From: Syntrophales bacterium
GTDB lineage: Bacteria; Desulfobacterota; Syntrophia; Syntrophales; UBA2192
Direction: 5' to 3'
DNA length: 6,564 nt
Assembly (NCBI GenBank): GCA_025454095.1
Contig: JALOPC010000085.1
Coordinates: 1-6,564, forward strand
The first letter of the stretch is position 1, and each line of letters begins with the position of its first letter. The translations under genes were made by a program, and so were the position numbers. The notes under the pieces were generated by a model, which did no database searches, was not told the origin of the DNA, and saw only the letters and a program-made list of their open reading frames with translations. Of this stretch, positions 1-4,630 are shown piece after piece.

Positions 1-972
1 GCGTCCCTGGATGACATCCCGCTCCCGGCACATTCCCTCATCGACGGAAACCGATACTGGGCGAGGGGGATCGCCTCGAGCCGGGGCTGCACGCGCCGGT
101 GCACCTTCTGTTCGATCCGGAGCCTCTACGGGGGGGCCGTGCGCGCCCGCGAACCGGGGCGGGTGATCGAAGAGATCCGGGGGCTTGACGCGGCAGGGGC
201 CCGCAGGATATTTTTCTCCGACGACAACTTCACCGCCGACCCGCGGCGGGTTGCCGCATTGTGCCGCGGGATCATCGGGGAGGGGCTTCACCGGCGCATC
301 CGGTTCTTCGCCGAAGGGCGCATCGACGATGTCTGCGAAAACCCGATGCTGCCGGGCATGCTGTCCGATGCCGGGTTCGGGGCCCTCTACTTCGGGGCGG
401 AGTCGGGATCGCAGAAGATCCTGGAATACTACCGAAAGGGGATTACGCCGCATTCCATCGCGCGGTGCGTGTCGCTGTGCGTGGAGCAGAACCTGACGCC
501 CGTGGTGAGTTTCATCCTCTACGGGCCCTGCGACACCGTCGAGACCATCCGGGAGACACTCGCGCTGGCGAGGCGCCTTTTCGAAAACGGCGCCGAGATC
601 GCCTACACCGAGATGCTCATCCCGTACCCCGGCACGCCGATCCAGGCGCGGCTGAAAAGAGACGGGAAATTCAGGGAATCGGGCGCGGTGTACTATTTCG
701 AGTCCTACAGCGGCCTCGTGACCGAGGAGATCCTGAATATGCTGTCCCTGGCCCGGCGGCTGGCGGCGCTCCTTCACCGCAACGAGCCCTTCGCGCAGGA
801 CAGGAGGGTCTACCGGGAATTCGGGTTCCTGGACGATCTGCTGGCGAAGAGGGTTCCCGGGGGCCTCGAATCGTTTTTCTCGGGCCTCGACCGGCAGTCG
901 CCGGGTAGAGCCGAGGCGGAGCAGCTTCGTTGCGAGATTCTGCGGCTGTTCGAGCAGGCTGAAAAACGTTAA
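1..972 (+). CDS. Radical SAM protein, probably cobalamin-binding type; 5' end missing
   Basis: The reading frame is open from the first base to the TAA at 970-972, giving 323 residues with the start outside the window. A canonical radical SAM [4Fe-4S] motif, CTRRCTFC (CX3CX2C), is encoded at 88-111, residues 30-37. Next come an FFSDDNF motif (about residues 70-76), AEGRID (104-109) and YFGAESGS (130-137). These are the beta-strand signatures of the radical SAM barrel as seen in the B12-binding/radical SAM superfamily (MiaB/BchE-like and lipid- or cofactor-modifying enzymes). In that family a cobalamin-binding domain precedes the cysteines, and a DDIPLPA-type linker like the one at residues 4-10 commonly joins the two parts. 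So the B12 domain probably lies upstream of the window; this is inferred, not seen. The barrel is followed by a helical C-terminus of about 80 residues. The substrate cannot be told. No terminator hairpin follows the gene. Confidence 0.88.
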   Translation, partial: ASLDDIPLPAHSLIDGNRYWARGIASSRGCTRRCTFCSIRSLYGGAVRAREPGRVIEEIRGLDAAGARRIFFSDDNFTADPRRVAALCRGIIGEGLHRRIRFFAEGRIDDVCENPMLPGMLSDAGFGALYFGAESGSQKILEYYRKGITPHSIARCVSLCVEQNLTPVVSFILYGPCDTVETIRETLALARRLFENGAEIAYTEMLIPYPGTPIQARLKRDGKFRESGAVYYFESYSGLVTEEILNMLSLARRLAALLHRNEPFAQDRRVYREFGFLDDLLAKRVPGGLESFFSGLDRQSPGRAEAEQLRCEILRLFEQAEKR

Positions 973-984
973 TCCCTGCTCCGC

Positions 985-1019
985 AACTCACAACTCATAA
1001 TTCAAAACTCATAACTGCC
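985..1019 (+). repeat. 7-bp tandem array, unit AACTCAT
   Basis: Five head-to-tail 7-bp units fill this stretch: AACTCAC, AACTCAT, AATTCAA, AACTCAT and AACTGCC. The array is AT-rich against GC-rich flanks and runs straight into the 9-bp array that starts at 1021. It is the first half of a two-part element that recurs at 2080-2171 and, inverted, at 6334-6400. No coding potential is evident. Confidence 0.85.
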
Positions 1020-1020
1020 T

Positions 1021-1083
1021 GACCGGACAGACCGGCCAGACCGGACAGACCGAATAGACCGAATAGACCGGACAGACTGAACC
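1021..1083 (+). repeat. 9-bp tandem array, unit GACCGGACA
   Basis: Seven contiguous 9-bp units: GACCGGACA, GACCGGCCA, GACCGGACA, GACCGAATA twice, GACCGGACA, and a divergent last unit GACTGAACC. GACG then follows immediately before the hydrolase start region. The same unit recurs at 3087-3131, degenerately at 2116-2171, and inverted at 6334-6354. Because 9 is a multiple of 3, the array is open in several frames and gives false reading frames rich in VRS or TGQ tripeptides. It lies between the radical SAM and hydrolase genes and would be transcribed with either one. Confidence 0.9.
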
Positions 1084-1093
1084 GACGATGTGG

Positions 1094-1101
1094 AAAGGAA
1101 G
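1094..1101 (+). promoter_or_regulatory. Ribosome binding site that decides the hydrolase start
   Basis: AAAGGAAG lies about 5 bases before ATG 1105. The in-frame GTG at 1090 has only the 9-bp repeat array in front of it and no purine-rich site, so ATG 1105 is preferred over the 5-codon-longer GTG start. Confidence 0.7.
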
Positions 1102-1104
1102 CTT

Positions 1105-1881
1105 ATGATACGTGAGGTGATGATAGACGGGACGCCCATTGCCTGCCGGGTGAATGACGGGGGCTTTGTCGAGGGGCGTAGGGGCATCGTGTTCGTGCCC
1201 GGGTCGGGCGGCGACCGCACCCTCTGGGAGAACCAGTGCAGGGCCCTGCAGAGCGAGTTCAACGTGGCGGCCATCGATCTGCCGGGCCACGGCCTGTCCG
1301 GCGGAGCGGGCGAGCGAGATGTGATGCGCTACGTGCAGTGGGTAAAGAAGGCGATCGGTGCCCTGGGGCTGCGGGGGCCCGTCCTGGCGGGCCACTCCCT
1401 GGGTGCGGCAATCAGCCTGAATTTCGCCATCCGGGAGGGGTTCCTGCTTTCGGCCATTGTCCCCGCCGGGGGCGGCGTGAAGATGCCCGTCAATCCCGCG
1501 ATCCTGGAGAAGATCCACACGGACATGCCCTCGGTGATCTCCCTGGTCGTGAAATTCGCCGTTGCCAAGCCCAACCGCGATGCCGTGGGACCCTGGCTAC
1601 AGGAGGGGCTCGAGAAGGGGAATCCCGATGTCCTGTACGGAGACCTCTACGCCTGCGACAGGATGGACATCTCGTCGGAGGTCGCGAAAATCGCGATCCC
1701 GACCCTTGTCGTCTGCGGGGACGACGACAAGATGACGCCCCCGGAGCTGTCCCGGTTCATCGCCGGTTCGATCCCCGGTGCGAAGCTCGCCCTCATCGAG
1801 GGCGCCGGCCACTACGTGATGAGGGAAAAGCCCGAAGAGTTCAACCGCGTGCTCGCGGAGTTTGTGCGGAGCTTGCCGTAA
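1105..1881 (+). CDS. Alpha/beta-fold hydrolase
   Basis: This 258-residue protein has the usual size of a minimal single-domain alpha/beta hydrolase. The nucleophile elbow GHSLG is at residues 96-100 (Ser98). The acid is in GDDDKMTP (205-212), most likely Asp208, and the catalytic His236 lies in EGAGHYV (232-238). The oxyanion turn reads VPGSGGD (31-37) instead of the usual HGxxG, and IDLPGHGLS (57-65) is the typical strand after it. A cap region lies between about residues 120 and 190. No signal peptide or membrane segment is seen, so it should be cytoplasmic. The family includes esterases, enol-lactonases and C-C bond hydrolases; the substrate cannot be assigned. Two crotonase genes downstream on the same strand suggest, by inference only, a role in acyl-CoA or ring-cleavage product metabolism. 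The gene is set apart by repeat-filled spacers, so co-transcription is uncertain. Confidence 0.9.
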   Translation: MIREVMIDGTPIACRVNDGGFVEGRRGIVFVPGSGGDRTLWENQCRALQSEFNVAAIDLPGHGLSGGAGERDVMRYVQWVKKAIGALGLRGPVLAGHSLGAAISLNFAIREGFLLSAIVPAGGGVKMPVNPAILEKIHTDMPSVISLVVKFAVAKPNRDAVGPWLQEGLEKGNPDVLYGDLYACDRMDISSEVAKIAIPTLVVCGDDDKMTPPELSRFIAGSIPGAKLALIEGAGHYVMREKPEEFNRVLAEFVRSLP

Positions 1882-1949
1882 AGAAAGGGCAAATGGTAAA
1901 GGGACCAGGGAAATCAAACGAAGTGTCTGCGTGAAGAACAGAAAGTCGT

Positions 1950-2034
1950 GTCATTGCGAGGAGGCCCGCAGGGCCGACGCGGCAATCCCGGTTGGTCGGC
2001 GAGATTGCTTCGTCACGTCGTTCCTCGCAATGAC
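1950..2034. repeat. 85-bp palindromic intergenic element (CATTGCGAGGA type)
   Basis: Perfect 13-bp terminal inverted repeats: GTCATTGCGAGGA at 1950-1962 pairs with TCCTCGCAATGAC at 2022-2034. An inner pair, GACGCGGCAATC (1976-1987) and GATTGCTTCGTC (2003-2014), matches as an inverted repeat at 10 of 12 positions. The left arm also holds a short perfect hairpin, GGCCC-GCA-GGGCC, at 1963-1975. As RNA it would fold into a long branched stem. CATTGCGAGG...CCTCGCAATG palindromes are, from general knowledge, a dispersed non-coding repeat in many bacterial genomes, resembling REP or MITE-like elements. No transposase is present. A decayed relative lies at 6426-6564. Confidence 0.85.
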
Positions 2035-2079
2035 GAAACAAACGAAATCAACGAACGAGCGGAGGGAAGCTATCTCGAT

Positions 2080-2171
2080 AACTCAACACTCAAAACTCAA
2101 TACTCAAAACTGTCTGACCGAATAGACTCTCTCCTCGACGCAACAGACGGAACGACGGAATAGACCTTCTT
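2080..2171 (+). repeat. Second, degenerate copy of the two-part 7-bp/9-bp repeat
   Basis: The 7-bp part (2080-2114) is regular: AACTCAA, CACTCAA, AACTCAA, TACTCAA, AACTGTC. The transition to the 9-bp part matches the first copy (AACTGTC-T-GACCGAATA here; AACTGCC-T-GACCGGACA at 1013-1029). The 9-bp part is eroded: a clear unit GACCGAATA at 2116-2124, GACGGAATA at 2154-2162, and about 29 bases of diverged or inserted sequence between them. It occupies the 317-base gap before the first crotonase gene. The rest of that gap (1882-1949 and 2035-2079) shows no gene or strong signal. Confidence 0.75.
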
Positions 2172-2198
2172 CCGAGACCAGAAAGGCGGAGCGAAGCG

Positions 2199-2990
2199 AT
2201 GAATTTCGACAACATCATCTTCGAGCGCAAGGACGGGGTGGCGACGATCCGGCTCAACCGCCCGAAGAACTTCAACGCCATCAATTTCGGCCTGGGAAAC
2301 GAGCTGGCGAGGGCCCTGGAGATCTGCCACGACGACGATAACGTGCGCGTCATCGTCCTGACAGGGGAGGGGAAGGCGTTCTGCTCGGGCGGCGATCTCA
2401 AGCTCTTCTACGAGAACATGCAGCCCTATCCCCAGGACATCGTCCGCCAGCTCGTCAAGGCGTTCAACGTCATCATCCTGGCCCTGAGGCAGATGCCGAA
2501 GCCCGTCGTGGCCGTCGTCAACGGGCCCGTGGGCGGGGGCGGGTTCAGCCTCGCCGCGGCCTGCGACATTCGGATTGCGGCCCGCTCGGCCATCTTCCGG
2601 CAGGCCTACACGAGCGTCAGCCTCGTTCCCGACGGTGCGTGGACCCTCGTGGTGCCCATGTTGATCGGGTTCGGCAAAGCCATGGAGCTGGTGCTGCTCG
2701 ACCCGATTCTCTCGGCGCAGGAGGCCCTCGAGTGGGGATTGGTGCACCGCGTCGTCGACGACGCCGAGCTGTGGAAAGCGGCGGACGAGGTCGTCGGCAA
2801 GCTTGCCGCGGGACCGACGCGTGCCTTTGCCATCGCCAAGGAGAACCTCAACAATGCCATGCTGGGGCTGCTGTACCGCCAGCTGGAGCTGGAGCGATCG
2901 GGGATGATCCAGGCGGCAAAGTCCGACGACTACCGCGAAGGCCTCACGGCGTTCTTCGGCAAGCGCACGGCCGTGTTCCAGGGAAAGTGA
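2199..2990 (+). CDS. Crotonase-family acyl-CoA enzyme, PaaG/isomerase-like
   Basis: This 263-residue protein has the standard crotonase length. GGAG at 2188-2191 sits 7 bases before the ATG. Fold landmarks: IRLNRPKNFNAIN (17-29), the first oxyanion-hole segment AFCSGGDL (60-67), the second NGPVGGGGFSLA (108-119), and a family-typical C-terminus DYREGLTAFFGKR (244-256). Against the well-studied rat mitochondrial hydratase, both catalytic glutamates are absent: Glu144 aligns with Ser117 and Glu164 with Tyr137. The next segment, SLVPDGAWTL (141-150), has an Asp145 that aligns with the Asp of the VPD motif of PaaG-type isomerases and with the nucleophilic Asp of 4-chlorobenzoyl-CoA dehalogenase. 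A simple hydratase is therefore unlikely. An isomerase or hydrolase-type reaction on an acyl-CoA is more plausible. Fold confidence is high; the reaction is inferred. It probably acts with the neighbouring crotonase. Confidence 0.9.
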   Translation: MNFDNIIFERKDGVATIRLNRPKNFNAINFGLGNELARALEICHDDDNVRVIVLTGEGKAFCSGGDLKLFYENMQPYPQDIVRQLVKAFNVIILALRQMPKPVVAVVNGPVGGGGFSLAAACDIRIAARSAIFRQAYTSVSLVPDGAWTLVVPMLIGFGKAMELVLLDPILSAQEALEWGLVHRVVDDAELWKAADEVVGKLAAGPTRAFAIAKENLNNAMLGLLYRQLELERSGMIQAAKSDDYREGLTAFFGKRTAVFQGK

Positions 2991-2995
2991 ATATC

Positions 2996-3030
2996 AGGGT
3001 ATCGGGTCTAGGGTCTCGGGTGTAGGGGCC
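2996..3030 (+). repeat. 7-bp tandem array, unit AGGGTCT-like, with an inverted partner at 3069-3080
   Basis: Units are AGGGTAT, CGGGTCT, AGGGTCT, CGGGTGT and AGGGGCC, starting 5 bases after the stop of the first crotonase gene. CCCTATACCCTT at 3069-3080 is the inverse of CAGGGTATCGGG at 2995-3006, matching at 10 of 12 positions. The gap between the two crotonase genes could thus fold into a stem closing a loop of about 62 bases. Here this array takes the place that the AACTCAT module holds elsewhere, ahead of the 9-bp array at 3087. Confidence 0.7.
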
Positions 3031-3086
3031 GAAGATACGAGGATTGTATAAACAAAATCTGCTTCCTTCCCTATACCCTTCATGTT

Positions 3087-3131
3087 GACCGGACAGACTG
3101 GACAGACCGGACAGACCGGACAGACCGAGCC
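3087..3131 (+). repeat. Third 9-bp array, unit GACCGGACA
   Basis: Five contiguous units: GACCGGACA, GACTGGACA, GACCGGACA twice, and a divergent last unit GACCGAGCC followed by GACG (3132-3135). The end closely matches the array at 1021-1083, which finishes GACTGAACC-GACG. In both places the array stops within about 20 bases of a start codon. The ATG at 3082 opens a frame through the array (a TGQ repeat), but it has no ribosome binding site and is not considered real. Confidence 0.88.
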
Positions 3132-3136
3132 GACGC

Positions 3137-3143
3137 AAGGAGG
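3137..3143 (+). promoter_or_regulatory. Strong ribosome binding site of the second crotonase gene
   Basis: AAGGAGG, a near-perfect anti-16S match, lies 5 bases before ATG 3149. It is the best such site in the window and fixes this start. Confidence 0.85.
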
Positions 3144-3148
3144 CGAAG

Positions 3149-3883
3149 ATGGACCTCAAGACCATCCAGGCCGTGGAACTGACGGGGGGGATCGGCATCC
3201 TCACCCTCAACCGACCCGAGCGCAGGAACGCCCTTTCCATCGAGATGCGGCGCGAGATCATCGGGTGCCTGCAGAAGTGGAAGGAATCGAAGACGATCGG
3301 TGTGATGATCCTCACCGGAGCGGGGGACGCGTTTACAGCCGGCTTCGACCTCACGGAGTTCACGAAACCCGAGCTTTTGAGCGAGATCTTCGAGACGTCG
3401 TCGCGCTATCACCGCGATCTCTGGTATTTCCCGAAGCCCACGATCGCCGCCGTCAACGGGCCCGCGCTGGCGGGCGGGTTCGACCTGGCGAAACTCTGCG
3501 ACATCCGGATCTGCTCGCCGAAGGCCGTCTTCGGCCACCCCGAGATCAAGTTCGGCATCCCGCCGCTGGTGACGCCCCTGCGCTGGATCGTCGGCGAGGG
3601 GCTGGCCCGGCACCTCTGCTTCACGGGCAAGCGGGTGGACGCCATGGAAGCCTGCCGCATCGGCCTGGTGAGCGAGGTCGTAGACGGGGAGAAACTCCTG
3701 GAGCGGGCCGTGAAGATCGCCACGGAGATCATGGAGACGCCCCTGGAGGCCTTGAAGCTGACCAAGAAGCTGATGATCGACTGTGCGGGCCGAGGGTTCG
3801 AGGAGTCCTTCTGCCAGGAGCACGACTGCGTGTTCCAGGAGTACCTGCTGAAAAAAGCATCGGCCGCATCGCGGCCGACGTGA
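3149..3883 (+). CDS. Enoyl-CoA hydratase/isomerase family protein
   Basis: A 244-residue crotonase, slightly shorter than the usual 255-265. It shows LTLNRPERRNALS (18-30), the first oxyanion-hole segment DAFTAGFDL (60-68), the second NGPALAGGFDLA (103-114) and FGHPEIKFGIPP (128-139). Aligned to classical hydratase, Glu164 is kept as Glu132, while Glu144 is replaced by Asp112, a conservative acidic change. Hydration of a 2-enoyl-CoA, or a related acid-base reaction on an acyl-CoA, is therefore reasonable; the substrate is unknown. The C-terminus ends early: instead of the common EGxxAFxEKRxPxF tail, the protein stops after LLKKASAASRPT, and these last codons overlap a perfect hairpin. The gene follows the first crotonase with a 158-base repeat-bearing gap, and the pair may act on the same pathway. 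A probable terminator right after it separates it from the folate operon. Confidence 0.9.
   Translation: MDLKTIQAVELTGGIGILTLNRPERRNALSIEMRREIIGCLQKWKESKTIGVMILTGAGDAFTAGFDLTEFTKPELLSEIFETSSRYHRDLWYFPKPTIAAVNGPALAGGFDLAKLCDIRICSPKAVFGHPEIKFGIPPLVTPLRWIVGEGLARHLCFTGKRVDAMEACRIGLVSEVVDGEKLLERAVKIATEIMETPLEALKLTKKLMIDCAGRGFEESFCQEHDCVFQEYLLKKASAASRPT
3860..3878 (+). other. Perfect hairpin inside the last codons of the second crotonase
   Basis: TCGGCCGC (3860-3867), loop ATC, GCGGCCGA (3871-3878): an 8-bp perfect stem within the coding sequence, ending 2 bases before the stop codon. Its 10-base segment CGGCCGCATC (3861-3870) is repeated directly at 3890-3899, inside the loop region of the terminator that follows. 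It may help termination or protect the 3' end of the mRNA; this is inferred. Confidence 0.6.
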
Positions 3884-3884
3884 C

Positions 3885-3920
3885 GGGGGCGGCCGCATCT
3901 TGCCCCTTGCTTTTTTCTTT
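3885..3920 (+). terminator. Probable intrinsic terminator after the crotonase gene
   Basis: GGGGC (3886-3890) pairs with GCCCC (3902-3906) around an 11-base loop. A T-rich tail with six consecutive T at 3911-3916 and three more at 3918-3920 follows. The stem is short but all G-C. Its position right after the stop at 3881-3883 fits the end of the crotonase transcript. Confidence 0.6.
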
Positions 3921-3949
3921 GCTACCTGATACCTGCCACCGATGGACAA

Positions 3950-4079
3950 GTGTACGGCAAGCCGGGCGGGGCACGCCCGGCCTGCAGTGCGCGCGGACAG
4001 GGAGTCCGGATGCTGATCGCAAGGGACGCGGCGGAGACGGCACCGCCGCGGCAACAGGGAACCAGAAGAGACCGCGGAG
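3950..4079 (+). promoter_or_regulatory. Hairpin-rich leader before the ACT-fhs operon; candidate cis-regulatory RNA
   Basis: Three perfect stem-loops lie in series. GCCGGGCG/CGCCCGGC is at 3961-3968 and 3974-3981 (8 bp, 5-base loop). CGGAC/GTCCG is at 3994-3998 and 4004-4008 (5 bp, 5-base loop). CGCGGCGG/CCGCCGCG is at 4027-4034 and 4043-4050 (8 bp, 8-base loop). None has a T-run after it, so they are not simple terminators. By eye I do not find the conserved cores I know for the ZTP (pfl), tetrahydrofolate, glycine or cobalamin riboswitches. The identity is unknown. High GC content alone makes some pairing likely, so the regulatory reading is tentative. The rest of 3884-4086 holds two 7-bp units, TACCTGA/TACCTGC, at 3923-3936. 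Confidence 0.35.
4076..4079 (+). promoter_or_regulatory. Ribosome binding site of the ACT-domain gene
   Basis: GGAG lies 7 bases before ATG 4087. This supports that start over any upstream in-frame codon; the same frame is open back to 3082 only because of GC-rich composition. Confidence 0.65.
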
Positions 4080-4086
4080 TTCACCG

Positions 4087-4626
4087 ATGAGATCCTACGT
4101 TGTATTTTCATCCATGGGCCCGGATCGCCCGGGCCTGGCGAGGCAGATCGCGGAATTTTTCACGGCGCGGGGCATCAACATCGAGCGCTCGCGCGGCTGC
4201 GTCCTCGGGGGGGAGTTCGGCATGGTCATTCTCACCTCGGGGAGCACCGACGACATCGAGAGGTTCATCAAGGACCTGGACAGCCTGCGGGAGAAAACGG
4301 GTCTCGACATTCACGTCCGCAAGACGAAAGCGCCGATACACCGGGAGCTCGCCCCGTCCATTCCCTACAAGCTGATTGCCACCTCCATCGACCGCCCGGG
4401 CATCATCCACCAGATCTGCAAGGCCCTGCAGAGCAGGGGCATCAACATCGACGACATCTCCACCAACGTGGACAACAACCCGGTCACGGGTGCAAATGTC
4501 TTTCAGATGGTCTGCTTCTTCTCGCTGCCGCCGGCCGTCAAGATCCTGGATTTGAAAAACGACCTCAACCGCATCGGCGATGAATACAACATCGATATCC
4601 GGTTTGACGCGGTGATCTGCAAGTAG
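4087..4626 (+). CDS. Tandem ACT-domain protein, GcvR-like, paired with fhs
   Basis: The 179-residue protein consists of two ACT domains: residues 3-80 and about 93-175. Each begins with the ligand-loop signature, GPDRPGLARQIAEFF (11-25) and SIDRPGIIHQICKAL (100-114), followed by RGINI (28-32 and 117-121). This layout matches the GcvR/ACT_6 type of small regulatory protein, which has no DNA-binding domain and senses an amino acid. In Escherichia coli GcvR represses glycine cleavage genes through GcvA. Here the stop is 4 bases before the fhs start, so the two genes are one operon and probably translationally coupled. A role in sensing glycine, serine or another one-carbon metabolite and modulating folate C1 flux is inferred. 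No membrane segment, DNA-binding motif or catalytic domain is seen. An allosteric partner of another enzyme is the main alternative. Confidence 0.88.
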   Translation: MRSYVVFSSMGPDRPGLARQIAEFFTARGINIERSRGCVLGGEFGMVILTSGSTDDIERFIKDLDSLREKTGLDIHVRKTKAPIHRELAPSIPYKLIATSIDRPGIIHQICKALQSRGINIDDISTNVDNNPVTGANVFQMVCFFSLPPAVKILDLKNDLNRIGDEYNIDIRFDAVICK

Positions 4627-4630
4627 GCTC

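Noticed and set aside
985..1083. Repeat clusters as a CRISPR array.
   Set aside because: The units are 7 and 9 bp, directly contiguous and without spacers, and no cas gene is present.
1090..1104. GTG 1090 as the hydrolase start, 5 codons longer.
   Set aside because: It has no ribosome binding site and abuts the repeat array. AAAGGAAG is well placed for ATG 1105.
1862..2163. Two short + strand frames across the palindromic element and the second repeat array.
   Set aside because: They read through inverted repeats and AACTC heptamers, and give compositionally odd peptides with no plausible start or ribosome site.
3041..3055. TTGTATAAAC as a possible promoter -10 element for the second crotonase.
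   Set aside because: There is no matching -35 hexamer at the expected distance; the AT-rich stretch alone is weak evidence.
3950..4079. A known riboswitch (ZTP, tetrahydrofolate, glycine or cobalamin) before the ACT-fhs operon.
   Set aside because: I could not find the conserved core sequences of these classes by eye, so only a generic structured leader is claimed.
3082..4086. A single long + strand frame from 3082 joining the 9-bp array, a frame across the second crotonase and the ACT gene (would give a 514-residue protein).
   Set aside because: The part before 4087 is proline/arginine-rich shadow translation of the crotonase gene, starts in a repeat and has no ribosome site. The ACT protein begins naturally at 4087 with GGAG 7 bases upstream.
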